Of a stretch of DNA of 64,000 nucleotides, positions 48,572-57,369 are shown piece by piece (positions within the stretch are counted from its first letter, which is position 1; each line of letters starts with the position of its first letter). Location of the stretch: contig NZ_CP109056.1 of the NCBI RefSeq assembly GCF_035975855.1, positions 173,825 to 237,824 of the forward strand, read 5' to 3'. The stretch comes from Streptomyces sp. NBC_01304 (GTDB lineage Bacteria; Actinomycetota; Actinomycetes; Streptomycetales; Streptomycetaceae). A program made the translations under genes and the position numbers. The notes beneath the pieces were generated by a model. It was not told the origin of the DNA and ran no database searches. It saw only the letters and a list, made by a program, of their open reading frames with translations.

Positions 48572-49726
48572 TCATGGTGAAACCTTGATGCCGACCGCGT
48601 ACGCAGTGGCGTACGCCAGGCCATCAGGCGGGTCGACCCAGATCGTCACGCGACGCGAACGCGCGCGCCACGAAAGGTCACTGAAGCTGCTAGCGCATGC
48701 CGCGCACATGACGCGGCCCGACACCTCGAACACCTCGGGCGGGGAGGCAGTCAGACAGCGCGGGCAGCACCCCTCGGTCCAGGCCGGGGGATGGCACGGC
48801 TCGGGCACCAGTGCAGTGATGATGACCGAGCCGCAGTACGCGCACTCAAGGCCGAACAGCGCGTGACGGTCGCAACGCGGGCACAGCTCACCCGTCACCT
48901 CTGCCTCGGTCGCCGGGGCGCCGGCGAGTGCCGGAGGCTGCGCCGGGACCGGTTGCACCGAGGCGTAATCGACCTCCTCGGCCCGCGTCGCGTACCCGCC
49001 CTCGCTCTCCCAGTCCTCGACCGGGTCGCGGCCGGTGCTCACGACATCGAACAAGCCGTCTTCCGCGCACTGAGGCGCGATCTCCTCAACGTCGGCGTTC
49101 TCGCCGTCCGTTACGACGAACGCCGACGACTGGGCCAGGCGCGCACCGTGCACCAGCGGGAGGCATCGCGCCTCATCACGCCGTGCCCGGCGCCCACCGA
49201 CCGTCGCCACCACCACCGCGGAGCAGTCGCCCCGGTTGCCGTTCCAGTCCCCCGACCGGACCTTGTTGGCCCACACCTGTCCCGTGAAGCGGACCCCGCC
49301 CGCGGTCCACGCCAGCATTACGCCGGGCGTGAAGCCGGCCGGAGCGAACTCCTTGGCGCGCGGCGCCTTTCCGGGCCACATGCGCAGCGGACGCTTGCGC
49401 CACTTCGGCGCGCCCTTGCCGCGCTGCGCGACCTCGCCGGCGAGCTGGCGGGCGCGGACAGTGAAGGCCGTCTGTACGTCCGGGGGTCCGTCGTCCGGGA
49501 CCGTCCGCAGGGTGTACGTCATCTGCTCGTCCGCGGACTCGATCCTCAGCCGATCCCCGGGGCCGGTCACGTACGCGCGCCCGATCTCGCTGGCACTGAT
49601 CAACGGCCAGACGTTCTCCGGTGTCCCCTTGGGCGCGGTGGCCGGAGTCTGGGGCTCATCTGGCGTGCTGGGCAGCGGAGTCATCTGGCTGATCGGCGGC
49701 TGCTCAGCGGTGGCGGCAGGGGGCAC
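48572..49726 (-). CDS. Hypothetical protein with C-terminal zinc ribbons, 384 aa
   Basis: GTG 49726 behind AAGGA. Pro/Thr-rich N-terminus, then a basic part (KGAPKWRKRPLRMWPGKAPR), a beta-rich central domain (GVMLAWTAGGVRFTGQVWAN, CSAVVVATVGGRRARRDEAR) and two C4-type ribbons near the end (LCPRCDRHALFGLECAYCGS; CCPRCLTASPPEVFEVSGRV with CAAC). A plausible nucleic-acid-binding or scaffold protein. Its stop lies 9 bp from the upstream edge of promoter copy 9. Confidence 0.6.
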   Translation of the reverse strand: MPPAATAEQPPISQMTPLPSTPDEPQTPATAPKGTPENVWPLISASEIGRAYVTGPGDRLRIESADEQMTYTLRTVPDDGPPDVQTAFTVRARQLAGEVAQRGKGAPKWRKRPLRMWPGKAPRAKEFAPAGFTPGVMLAWTAGGVRFTGQVWANKVRSGDWNGNRGDCSAVVVATVGGRRARRDEARCLPLVHGARLAQSSAFVVTDGENADVEEIAPQCAEDGLFDVVSTGRDPVEDWESEGGYATRAEEVDYASVQPVPAQPPALAGAPATEAEVTGELCPRCDRHALFGLECAYCGSVIITALVPEPCHPPAWTEGCCPRCLTASPPEVFEVSGRVMCAACASSFSDLSWRARSRRVTIWVDPPDGLAYATAYAVGIKVSP

Positions 49727-49790
49727 AGGCGGTCCTTGGGAAGCGGGGGAGGAGGGCTGTAGCGGCGGAAGGGTGTGACGGGCCCGGCGG

Positions 49791-50096
49791 TCAGCGGTAG
49801 CGGCTGGCGTAGAGCTCCTCGAGCTCGTCGGGCCACGGGCACTCGTTCTCGCAGTACTCGAGAAAGCTGCCGCAGGCGCACTTGGGGGCCCGCGAAAGGA
49901 TCTCGACGCGCGTGAAGGCGTGCCGGTTCATGACCTCGCCCTGGCCGAGGAAGACGTCGGTCCAATGCAGCATGTAGCTGCTTTCGGCGGTGCACACGGG
50001 CCCGTAGACGAGGCCGGTCCCTTCGCCGGGGAACCGGAAGCGGTCTCCGAGCTTGAGGTCCTTGATGAAGTCCGGCTCGGTGGTGGTGTGAGGCAA
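49791..50096 (-). CDS. Hypothetical protein, 101 aa
   Basis: TTG 50096 (LPHTTTEPDFIKDLKLGDRF) behind AAGGAG. Beta-rich, with RFRFPGEGTGLVYGPVCTAE, MLHWTDVFLGQGEVMNRHAF and a possible metal knuckle CACGSFLEYCENECPW. In the leftward operon behind regulon promoter 10. Function unknown. Confidence 0.6.
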   Translation of the reverse strand: MPHTTTEPDFIKDLKLGDRFRFPGEGTGLVYGPVCTAESSYMLHWTDVFLGQGEVMNRHAFTRVEILSRAPKCACGSFLEYCENECPWPDELEELYASRYR

Positions 50097-50146
50097 GTGG
50101 CTCCTTGTGGTGGCGGATGCGGGTGCTGCAGGCGCTCAGCGCTGCC

Positions 50147-50512
50147 TCAGCGGCTGGCGAGTCGGGCCGCCCGCTTGCGCAGGCGCAGAGCACTGGCCTG
50201 CATGCGGACCGGGTGGCTGGGGCCGAAGTGGCGAAGCCCGCGGTCGAGGTGGCGCAGTGTGCGTTCGGACATGTCCTCGATGGATCCGTGGACGCGGACG
50301 ATCTCCTTGCCGAAGGCCAGGCAGACGGTCCCTTCGTACCCGGCCTTCGCGTCACCGGCCGGGTAGAACCACACGCCGTACTGGCCCTGGCCGCCACCGA
50401 CCGACTCGTCGAGGATGACTGCCTTGCCCGTCCGGGTGCGCAGCCCTGTGGAGATGCGCACCTGAACGACGGTGCCGACCGGTAGGGACTTCGGGGCGGA
50501 GACGGCAGTCAT
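50147..50512 (-). CDS. Hypothetical protein, 121 aa
   Basis: ATG 50512 behind AGGGAG. N-terminal beta barrel-like part (SLPVGTVVQVRISTGLRTRT, GQYGVWFYPAGDAKAGYEGT), basic helical C-terminus (RTLRHLDRGLRHFGPSHPVR then RLRKRAARLASR) suited to nucleic-acid contact. First gene after regulon promoter 10. Confidence 0.6.
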   Translation of the reverse strand: MTAVSAPKSLPVGTVVQVRISTGLRTRTGKAVILDESVGGGQGQYGVWFYPAGDAKAGYEGTVCLAFGKEIVRVHGSIEDMSERTLRHLDRGLRHFGPSHPVRMQASALRLRKRAARLASR

Positions 50513-50569
50513 GTGAGCTCCCTTGTGCGGAGGTTGGGGGTGCCGGCGAAGGCAACCCGCCCCCGGCAA

Positions 50570-50616
50570 TCACTAAATTACCCCAGAATCGAAATAGAGG
50601 CAAGCTTTACGCGTCA
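50570..50616 (-). promoter_or_regulatory. Regulon promoter, copy 10
   Basis: GACGCGTAAAGCTTGCC box, -35 TTGCCT (50598-50603), 17 bp, -10 TAATTT (50575-50580) followed by AGTGATTG. Confidence 0.8.
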
Positions 50617-50708
50617 CGTGCTGTGATGGGAGGGCGAGCACCGGCGCTGCGCCGCGGCAATCTGAGTACGGTGGCTCGGCAGCATTCACAGGGAGGCAAG
50701 GGGTAGGC

Positions 50709-51083
50709 ATGGAACCGACCGACGACGAGGTCGTGGCGCAGGTGGTGGCGGTGCTGTCGGAGCACCACCCGGCGGCACAACTCGACGTGAACGGCGGGGT
50801 GTCGCGGCCGGGATACCTGGTAGCTGCAGGAGCCCCGGGACGCGGCCAGGCCCGGGTCCAGCACCGGACGCTCTTTCCGGGCGCGACCTCGGGCGTGTCC
50901 TTCGCTGACGCAGCGGCCGAGGAGTTCGTACTCGTCGAGGCGTACGCGGATCTCCTGCGAGCCGAGGGCTGGGCAGTGCGCTACCGCCCGACGACGCGCC
51001 CCAACCTCCTGGTGTCCCCTCCTCCTGGCGGTCATGACGGCCAGGACCTGAGCGGCTCTGCCACCGACGCCTGCGCAGGCTGA
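50709..51083 (+). CDS. Hypothetical protein, 124 aa
   Basis: Only rightward gene in its neighbourhood, facing the leftward operons. ATG 50709 with GGGAGGCAAGG upstream. MEPTDDEVVAQVVAVLSEHH then AAEEFVLVEAYADLLRAEGW suggests a small alpha/beta domain; the last ~25 residues are Gly/Pro-rich. No regulon promoter in front. Function unknown. Confidence 0.55.
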   Translation: MEPTDDEVVAQVVAVLSEHHPAAQLDVNGGVSRPGYLVAAGAPGRGQARVQHRTLFPGATSGVSFADAAAEEFVLVEAYADLLRAEGWAVRYRPTTRPNLLVSPPPGGHDGQDLSGSATDACAG

Positions 51084-51167
51084 ACCTCCCGCAACCGAGG
51101 GTCAGTCGCTGCTCGCCTGCCCGGCGCCGCTCAACCTGCGCGGCCAAGGACCTCGCAGCGGCTGAGG

Positions 51168-51280
51168 CGTCACGGCCTGTGTCACGAACCCCTGTCACGC
51201 TGGCCAGCATGACAGGGGTGACCTGCGAAAACGCGCCTCTCCGAGGAACGGCGGGGGACAGTCCTGAGCACCGTGACAGG
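51168..51280 (+). repeat. 12-bp iteron element E2 (partial)
   Basis: Three YGTCACR units (51169, 51180, 51193), GTGACCTGCGAAAACGC and a closing GTGACAGG; the GGTGTCCCC word lies 160 bp upstream, inside the end of the 124-aa gene. Less complete than E1 and E3-E5. Confidence 0.5.
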
Positions 51281-51297
51281 CGCGGCCGCCGCGGCCG

Positions 51298-52185
51298 TCA
51301 CCCAGCGGCGCAGAGGCGTACGGCGTGGGCGAGAACCGCCGCCGCGGCGCCGCCGCCGAGACCGCGGGGCGCGTTGTCCCAGCTGATGTGCAGGGTTGAG
51401 CGGGGGTGATCACGCCCGGCCTCGTACCGCATGACGGTGCGCGCACCCTCCTGCCCGAACGTGATTCTGGGCGTCCCGGGCAGTGCCGGCGGCAGCGCGG
51501 CCGCGGACTGGGCGAGCTCGCCGGCCCCGAGGCTGGCGATATCGGCGGCCAGGTGCTGAAGGTGATGGTCCTCATGGGCGCACCCGCCGTGACAGGACAA
51601 CAGGGCCACCCGCCCCTGCCCGGGCCCGCCGTACAGCGCATGCCGCGTCAGGGTGGCGTAGCGCTTCGTGCGGACGAGGGCCGACCCGGCGGCGGGGTTG
51701 TCGCGGACGATCCAGAACACCTCGTCGTCGTTGTCCCTGAACACCCAGCCGATCCGGGCATCGAAGTCGTTGCGAAGCGACTGCCAGTCCACCTTCACGC
51801 CGGTGTCCTCGCCCTGCCAGGTCTCCAGGTGCACATCGCTGCGCCCGCCCGCAGGGTCCGAGAAGGGCATCCCGGAGGCCAGTGGCCACGGCTTGACGCG
51901 CCCCAGCAACAGCGGACTTGCCGCCGGCCAGTCGGCCAGGGGGCGGTGATCGAGGGCCAGGTTGCTGACGGGGCAGGTGCCGCAGGCGCCGCCCTCGGAG
52001 CAGCGCTCGTACCCGCCCCAGCGCTGGCGCCCGGTCCGCGACTCGAACAGCGTGGCGTACCGGATCGGCAGCAGCCCGCACTGATTGCGCGTCTCGAAGT
52101 GGGCGTTCAGGGAGAGGCGGTTCCAGCCCTGCCCGTCCGGGCCCTTCGGGCTGTACGGGTGGGTCTCGGGGAGAAAGAGCGGCAC
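51298..52185 (-). CDS. Hypothetical protein, 295 aa
   Basis: GTG 52185 (VPLFLPETHPYSPKGPDG) behind GAGGAG. Mixed alpha/beta with RWGGYERCSEGGACGTCPVS (possible metal site), FVNDNDDEV-like GWVFRDNDDEVFWIVRDNPA and LLSCHGGCAHEDHHLQHLAA, a Cys/His-rich patch. Ends in an Ala/Gly-rich helix. Follows the LPD29 gene in a leftward operon. No family recognised. Confidence 0.6.
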   Translation of the reverse strand: MPLFLPETHPYSPKGPDGQGWNRLSLNAHFETRNQCGLLPIRYATLFESRTGRQRWGGYERCSEGGACGTCPVSNLALDHRPLADWPAASPLLLGRVKPWPLASGMPFSDPAGGRSDVHLETWQGEDTGVKVDWQSLRNDFDARIGWVFRDNDDEVFWIVRDNPAAGSALVRTKRYATLTRHALYGGPGQGRVALLSCHGGCAHEDHHLQHLAADIASLGAGELAQSAAALPPALPGTPRITFGQEGARTVMRYEAGRDHPRSTLHISWDNAPRGLGGGAAAAVLAHAVRLCAAG

Positions 52186-52292
52186 GGGAAGGCTCCTCGG
52201 CAAGTTGGTGGGGACGCGAGAGGGGCGGCCGGCCGACTTCCGGCCGGCCACGCCAGGCCGGTGCCGGGCATGGGCCCCGCACCGGCGGCGGG

Positions 52293-53312
52293 TCACGCCA
52301 CGCTGATGGCGCCGGCCTCGAGCGCGTCCATGACCTGGTTCAGCTGCTCCAGGGCGTTGTCGCCCCAGAACGTCCGGCCCTGGAAGGTGAAGGCGCGCGG
52401 GGCGAAGTGCACCGCGTCCCAGGCGCGTTCGGTCTCGCGCGCGACGAGGCACTTCGCCTGCTCGGTGACCGCCTCGGAGCGGGACCGGGTGTAGGTGAAC
52501 AGATCGGTCAGCGGGCGGATCTCGACGAGGTCGCCCTCCTCGGTGGCGAACAGCACCGGCTCGCGCTCGATCATCCGGTGGTTCTCGACATCGAAGTCCG
52601 CGCCCTGCCAGGGCTCACAGATGGCCGCGACCTGCTCGACGGTGGGGCCGCCGGTCCACTTGATGCTCAGGTTGTCGGCGACCGTGCCGCGGCCGCAGCG
52701 CACCGAGATCTTCTGCCCGGGGAAGGCCCGACGCAGATGCTTGCGCAGGTACTTGGCCACGTCGCGCGAGGTCCAACGCTCCTGCCGGAACGACGGCTCG
52801 GCGATCGGGGTCAGGCGCAGGGCCAGGTTCACCGCGCCGCCGTCCACGATGATGACGCCGCTGGGGTGCACGGCCGCGTCTCCGCGGCCTCGCAGGCAGA
52901 CCTCGGCCAGTTCGCGAACCTCGTCCGCGGTGGCCGTCGTCTTGCCGAGGCCCTGGGTCGTCCAGCTGCCGCGGCCCGCCTGGGTCGCCTCGACGCTGTA
53001 GCGGGGGGCGAGCGGGTGCGCGGGCGTGAGGCGCTGCCACTCAGGGTCGGGCGTGAGGCGGAAGCTGATGCGCTCGCCGGTGATGGTCAGGACCCCGTCG
53101 TCGACGAAGGCGATGCCCTCGCTGGCCACCAGGAAGACGGAGGCGGCCAGTTCGGAGCCCGCCCCGGACAGGGCGCCGTCGGGCATGGCGACGTCGTCCA
53201 TGGCCTGCCACTCGTCCCACCCGCGGCCCTCCTTGAGCTCCAGCTTGTAGCGCGCGGCCCGCTCGGGGATGGAGAGGTGGCCGTCGGGCGCGGGGGTGAT
53301 GAGGGCAGTCAC
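52293..53312 (-). CDS. LPD29-domain protein, 339 aa
   Basis: The middle (about 170-235) reads FRQERWTSRDVAKYLRKHLR then AFPGQKISVRCGRGTVADNL and SIKWTGGPTVEQVAAICEPW, the FPGxKxSVR - hydrophobic-x-W-TxGP arrangement of the large-polyvalent-protein-associated domain LPD29, found on phage and conjugative-element proteins. N- and C-terminal parts are unassigned. GTG 53312 behind GGAG. Behind regulon promoter 11, divergent from the RNA ligase. Role unknown; probably accessory to mobile-element biology. Confidence 0.7.
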   Translation of the reverse strand: MTALITPAPDGHLSIPERAARYKLELKEGRGWDEWQAMDDVAMPDGALSGAGSELAASVFLVASEGIAFVDDGVLTITGERISFRLTPDPEWQRLTPAHPLAPRYSVEATQAGRGSWTTQGLGKTTATADEVRELAEVCLRGRGDAAVHPSGVIIVDGGAVNLALRLTPIAEPSFRQERWTSRDVAKYLRKHLRRAFPGQKISVRCGRGTVADNLSIKWTGGPTVEQVAAICEPWQGADFDVENHRMIEREPVLFATEEGDLVEIRPLTDLFTYTRSRSEAVTEQAKCLVARETERAWDAVHFAPRAFTFQGRTFWGDNALEQLNQVMDALEAGAISVA

Positions 53313-53373
53313 AGAGGTGCTCCAAAGGGGCCGGGGATCGCAGGAGTTGCGAGGCGCTTGCACCGCCACGCAA

Positions 53374-53418
53374 TCACTAAATTACTCGCTATGCAGCCAC
53401 TAGGCAAGTTATACGCCG
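53374..53418 (-). promoter_or_regulatory. Regulon promoter, copy 11 (leftward)
   Basis: GGCGTATAACTTGCC box, -35 TTGCCT (53402-53407), 17 bp, -10 TAATTT (53379-53384) followed by AGTGATTG. Back-to-back with copy 12. Confidence 0.8.
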
Positions 53419-53442
53419 CGCGAGGGCTGCCCGTGAAGCGCT

Positions 53443-53487
53443 GCGTAAAACTTGACGCGAGGCAGCGGGTCGGGTAATTTAGTGATT
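53443..53487 (+). promoter_or_regulatory. Regulon promoter, copy 12 (rightward)
   Basis: GCGTAAAACTTGACGCG, -35 TTGACG (53452-53457), 17 bp, -10 TAATTT (53475-53480) followed by AGTGATTG. The two -35 boxes of the divergent pair are 44 bp apart. Confidence 0.8.
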
Positions 53488-53541
53488 GTTGGCCGGAGGG
53501 GTTCCCCGGCCGGGCCATCCACCTTCCGCAAGGAGCATCCT

Positions 53542-54303
53542 GTGATCAACCTTCGCGTCCTCAATCTGACGTCGCTCAACTCGGCGACCAAGTACCCCTC
53601 CATCTCCACGTACCACGAGATCGACCGGGGGATCCTGCTGGACCCGACGGTGCTGTTCGACGGCGAGGTCGTGCTGACGGAGAAGGTCGACGGCACCAAC
53701 GCGCGCATCGTCGTCTTCCCGAACGGCGACTACGTCATCGGCAGCCGCAAGGAGCTCCTCTACGCTCGCGGCGACCTCATCGCGAACCCGGCACTCGGCA
53801 TCGTGGACGCGCTGCGGGACCTGGCCGACCACATCACCGCGCCCGAGGCGGGTATCCGCGTGTACTTCCTGGAGGTATACGGGAGCGATGTCACCAAGGC
53901 GAGCGGCGAGTACACCGGCACCAAGGCCGTCGGCTACCGCCTCTTCGACGTCGTCAGCATCGACCCGAGCGTCCTGGACCTCCCGGACGAGGCGATCTCC
54001 ACGTGGCGCGAGAGCGGCGGCCAGTCGTTCCACACCGAGCAGGAGCTCACCGAGCTCGCCGAGCAGAACGCGATACCCCTGACCCCGCGCCTGGGGAGCT
54101 TCCCGGCGCACGAGATCCCCACGGGCCTGCAGGAGATGCAGGAGTTCCTGACGAAGCACCTGCCCACCACCCGTGTCGCGCTCGACGACGGCGGCACCGG
54201 CCGCCCGGAGGGCATCGTGCTGCGCACGCTGGACCGTACGGCGATCGCCAAGGCGCGGTTCGAGGACTACACGCGCACCTTCAAGCGGGCGGCCCGGCGC
54301 TGA
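53542..54303 (+). CDS. RNA ligase, T4 Rnl2-like family
   Basis: 253 aa ATP-dependent nucleotidyltransferase. Active-site K48 in TEKVDGTNARI (motif I KxDGxN), then SRKE, motif III-like YFLEVYGS, motif IV EGIVLRT and motif V with KARFEDYTRTFK: all expected motifs in order. Joins 3'-OH and 5'-PO4 ends in nicked RNA and repairs cleaved tRNAs in phage systems. GTG 53542 behind AAGGAG. Driven by regulon promoter 12; a tRNA cluster 5 kb downstream has the same promoter type. C-terminal domain is short, so the minimal Rnl2-like type. Confidence 0.85.
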   Translation: MINLRVLNLTSLNSATKYPSISTYHEIDRGILLDPTVLFDGEVVLTEKVDGTNARIVVFPNGDYVIGSRKELLYARGDLIANPALGIVDALRDLADHITAPEAGIRVYFLEVYGSDVTKASGEYTGTKAVGYRLFDVVSIDPSVLDLPDEAISTWRESGGQSFHTEQELTELAEQNAIPLTPRLGSFPAHEIPTGLQEMQEFLTKHLPTTRVALDDGGTGRPEGIVLRTLDRTAIAKARFEDYTRTFKRAARR

Positions 54304-54311
54304 CCCCGCGC

Positions 54312-54344
54312 GGGGCCCGGCCACGATCGCCGTGGCCGGGCCCC
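54312..54344. terminator. Hairpin GGGGCCCGGCCACG/CGTGGCCGGGCCCC
   Basis: Fourteen base-pair stem, five-base loop, 9 bp after the RNA ligase stop. Confidence 0.8.
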
Positions 54345-54451
54345 GCCGCACCTGATCTCTGTGCAGCGCCCGCTGCCGAACGCGACCACCGGCGCGCCTG
54401 TCCGCCCTTTCGGCGAGAGCTACGCCGGACCATCCAGAATCGAGGAGCCCC

Positions 54452-55036
54452 GTGGCACCTGCCCCCGAGGACCCCAGCACCGGCATCCCGAACGCCGACG
54501 AACTCATCACGCTGGCACGCGCCTTCGGGCTGAACGTCACCGTGGACACCACCGCCGGCGACACCCTGATGAGCCACATCGTGCACGTCAGCATTCCGGT
54601 CCCCGTCGCCTACGCCGGTACGGAGCTGGGCCGGGCCATCGGATCGGCCAACATGACCATGCTGTGGACCAGGAACGCCCGGAAGGGCTCCCGGGGCCGG
54701 CTCGAGGACGCCACCGTCTTCAGCGTCGTCGACTCCCGCAAGGTGCGTACCCTGCGCCAGGTCACCGCCACCGTGAGGAACCTGGGCGAGGACTCCAACA
54801 GCTACGCCCGAGACGCCGCACCCCACCCGCAGGACGTCGTCGACGCGCCGCACGCGCTCTTCCTCGACGGCCGCCAGGTCCGCGGGACCGTCACCGCCGC
54901 CGGCGTCCGCCACGTCGTCGCCACCCGGCGCTTCAAGGGCTGGCTCGTCCACCAGGACGCCGACAACACCATCCACAGCGGCAACTGCCGCTACGTCCCC
55001 ATGGGTTCGACCGACGCGACCGCCGACGCTCCGTAG
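54452..55036 (+). CDS. Hypothetical protein, 194 aa
   Basis: GTG 54452 behind GAGGAG. Alpha/beta with many Thr/Val strands: LARAFGLNVTVDTTAGDTLM, SHIVHVSIPVPVAYAGTELG, TVFSVVDSRKVRTLRQVTAT, FKGWLVHQDADNTIHSGNCR. No cysteine cluster or membrane helix. Downstream of the RNA ligase terminator on the same strand. No family recognised. Confidence 0.6.
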   Translation: MAPAPEDPSTGIPNADELITLARAFGLNVTVDTTAGDTLMSHIVHVSIPVPVAYAGTELGRAIGSANMTMLWTRNARKGSRGRLEDATVFSVVDSRKVRTLRQVTATVRNLGEDSNSYARDAAPHPQDVVDAPHALFLDGRQVRGTVTAAGVRHVVATRRFKGWLVHQDADNTIHSGNCRYVPMGSTDATADAP

Positions 55037-55159
55037 CGCTTTCGCATGGGCCCCGCCCTCGACGGCCTTCCTGGCCCGCTCCGCCTCACCTGACGACGCG
55101 GGCGCCCGCGCCGGCCCGCGGTCCAGCCCGCCGACCCCGATCCCTGGAGACACGTCCTC

Positions 55160-55684
55160 ATGCGCATCACCGTGTGGCACAACACGACCCCTGACAGCTT
55201 CACCACCTGGTTCCGGCCCGAGCACCCGATGCTGCGCGTCTACTCGTACGCCAGCCGCAGCGATTGGACCGAGGGCGAACTCTGGCACGCCCGGGCGGTG
55301 TTCGACGTCAACCGCGACTGGAAGACCCTGGAGGGTCATGACCGCTCCATCGCCGCGGCCTACCGGCTGCGGCGGCTGCGGTCCTTCCGGATCGGCGACG
55401 GCTTCAGTGTCCTGCAACCCGGTTCCGGCTTTGAGGAGTTCTGGACCTACAACGGTCACCAGATGACCCGCCACGAGGGGCCGTTCCCCGCGCTCGCCCT
55501 CGCCGGCGGCGAGGGCTCCACACCGTTCGGCCAGCCCGTCACCTACCTGCTCCCGAGGCGCGACGACCTCGTCCGCGACGGCCTGTTCGAGACGGTCGGT
55601 CAGGGCTCGGCCGCACTGCACAACGCGGTCGCCGTACACCACGGAATCCCGGCGGACGAGGTGGCGATCACCTCCCCCGTCTGA
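55160..55684 (+). CDS. Hypothetical protein, 174 aa
   Basis: ATG 55160 behind CTGGAGACACG. Trp- and Arg-rich: MRITVWHNTTPDSFTTWFRP, VYSYASRSDWTEGELWHARA, EEFWTYNGHQMTRHEGPFPA. Probably a compact alpha/beta protein. Same strand as the RNA ligase operon. No known family. Confidence 0.6.
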   Translation: MRITVWHNTTPDSFTTWFRPEHPMLRVYSYASRSDWTEGELWHARAVFDVNRDWKTLEGHDRSIAAAYRLRRLRSFRIGDGFSVLQPGSGFEEFWTYNGHQMTRHEGPFPALALAGGEGSTPFGQPVTYLLPRRDDLVRDGLFETVGQGSAALHNAVAVHHGIPADEVAITSPV

Positions 55685-55721
55685 GCAGCTCGGCCTCGGA
55701 CCTACCCGGCCTGGCGGTCAA

Positions 55722-55862
55722 GTGGTGTCCTCTCCCCGCCCCTTGCTCGGCCTGTCACGCCGCGTGTCACGCTGGCTGTCACGGCACCCAGGAAACCGCC
55801 CCTGACCTCTGCGATTGCCTCTCACGGGGCATGCGGGCCCCGCCCCGTGACAACGTGACACC
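55722..55862 (+). repeat. 12-bp iteron element E3
   Basis: GTGGTGTCC, three YGTCACRC 12-mers, CTGACCTCTGCGATTGCC and closing GTGACAACGTGACACCG. Lies 233 bp upstream of regulon promoter 13. Confidence 0.65.
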
Positions 55863-55955
55863 GCCATAGCCGCTCGCTGCGCATGTAGGGCCGGCGGCAC
55901 AGCCTCAGCGGAACCCAGGCCCGTTGGAGCGCCCGGCCCTCCACTCAGAATGCGT

Positions 55956-56003
55956 GACGCGCAAAGCTTGACGTGAGGTCGCATCATGAGTAAATTAGTG
56001 AAT
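55956..56003 (+). promoter_or_regulatory. Regulon promoter, copy 13
   Basis: GACGCGCAAAGCTTGAC box, -35 TTGACG (55968-55973), 17 bp, -10 TAAATT (55991-55996) followed by AGTGAATG. Confidence 0.8.
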
Positions 56004-56066
56004 GTCAGGGCGGCGGGTGCAAGCGCCGCCCCGGCCACTGCGACCGTCCCACCCAAGGAGCGCCCC

Positions 56067-56744
56067 ATGGCCACGTCCACCGCAACGAAGCAGCCCGCAA
56101 CCCGAGTCCGTCGAGGCGACCTGGTCATCGTGGAAATGAGCCTGAGCCACATCGTGGGCACCCCGGGCAGGAACCTGCGCACCGTGCCGGTGACGGAGTA
56201 CGCGGTCATGATGGTCACCAACCTCTACCGCGACGGCCGGATCAAGATGGTCCGCGACATCGCGTGGGGCGACGACTCCGCTCCCCAGATGCTCGACGGC
56301 ATGCTGCACGCCACCGGAAAGCGCCTGAACGTCCCCCAGAGCGAGGTCGACGTCGAGGGCGTGGCCGGAGCGGCCCGCGCGCACACCTACCCCAACACCA
56401 CCACCCCGCGCCGCTTCCCCAGCCTGGACGCCGTGCGCGAGGCGCTGACTCCGCACCGCACCTACGCCGCCGACACCGCGGGCATCACCCGCGACGCCGT
56501 CACCGACGCCGTCCACGCGGCCCTGCAGTGGCTCCCGATCCGCGACCGCGAGCCTGCGCTGAGCAAGCCCGCCTCCGAGGTCCTGGGCGCGGAGGTCAAG
56601 CGCGCCCGGAAGATCTGGATCCGCCTCTCCAAGGAGGGCGGGCGCATCCCCGTCGAGACCCAGGCCATGAACCACTACTTCGACGTCCAGAAGCTCCACA
56701 AGGCCGCGCGCGCTTTCGAGGCGCAGGACGCGAAGGCGGCCTGA
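56067..56744 (+). CDS. Hypothetical protein, 225 aa
   Basis: ATG 56067 has AAGGAG at ideal spacing; a longer frame would include the promoter itself and is rejected. The N-terminal half is beta-rich and basic (RVRRGDLVIVEMSLSHIVGT, VTEYAVMMVTNLYRDGRIKM). The C-terminal half is helical (AVTDAVHAALQWLPIRDREP, LGAEVKRARKIWIRLSKEGG, VQKLHKAARAFEAQDAKAA). No known family. First gene of a rightward operon. Confidence 0.65.
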   Translation: MATSTATKQPATRVRRGDLVIVEMSLSHIVGTPGRNLRTVPVTEYAVMMVTNLYRDGRIKMVRDIAWGDDSAPQMLDGMLHATGKRLNVPQSEVDVEGVAGAARAHTYPNTTTPRRFPSLDAVREALTPHRTYAADTAGITRDAVTDAVHAALQWLPIRDREPALSKPASEVLGAEVKRARKIWIRLSKEGGRIPVETQAMNHYFDVQKLHKAARAFEAQDAKAA

Positions 56745-56754
56745 CGCCACCGCA

Positions 56755-56775
56755 GGCCCGGCGAACAGCCGGGCC
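56755..56775. terminator. Hairpin GGCCCGGC/GCCGGGCC
   Basis: Eight base-pair stem, GAACA loop, 10 bp after the 225-aa gene. Confidence 0.55.
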
Positions 56776-57006
56776 CGCCGGGTCGCCCGCCACGCCACCG
56801 TCCGTACCGAGGCGTGACGGGCCACTCGGCACACGATTGCTGACCGAAGAACGATCTCCGCTGGTGTAACAGGCAGCATGCTCGGCCGGGTCGCCCCCGC
56901 GTCGAGGGACGTGGTTCGAAACCACGGCGGAGAGCCCCTCAGCGCCGCCACCGCCACCGGTGCGCCCGCACGGACCCCCGAACACCTCGACCCCCAGGAG
57001 ACGCAC

Positions 57007-57321
57007 ATGCGCCTGTCCTCGCGCGACTTCCGACTCTCGAAGAGCATCAGCCCCAATGGCTCGCGCGGCGCCGAGCAGGACACACTGCGGTCGCTGATCA
57101 TCCACCGGCTGCGGAACACCCCGAAGGCGATCCTGCGCCTGCCCCTCAAGAAGAACATCGCCACCGCCACCCGCGCGGCGAACTACTCGGTGTACTGCGA
57201 GCGCTGCCAGGACTGGTTCACGCTGCCGCAGTGGGGCGAGGAGGTTTCCCACCCCGCCTGCGGCCGCCTGTTCGTCCTCGAGCTCGCCGTCTTCACCGCC
57301 GTCCCCGACACCGACGCGTAG
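57007..57321 (+). CDS. Hypothetical protein, 104 aa
   Basis: ATG 57007 behind CAGGAGAC. Basic N-terminal helix (DTLRSLIIHRLRNTPKAILR), a CERC pair (YSVYCERCQDWFTLPQWGEE) and a later SHPACG cysteine, possibly a zinc ribbon. C-terminus acidic. Rightward operon behind promoter 13 with the two following genes. The 185 bp before it hold no gene. Confidence 0.6.
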   Translation: MRLSSRDFRLSKSISPNGSRGAEQDTLRSLIIHRLRNTPKAILRLPLKKNIATATRAANYSVYCERCQDWFTLPQWGEEVSHPACGRLFVLELAVFTAVPDTDA

Positions 57322-57369
57322 CCCCGGCACGCACACCACCGCAACCGACCCCGAGACGAAAGAGGCCCC

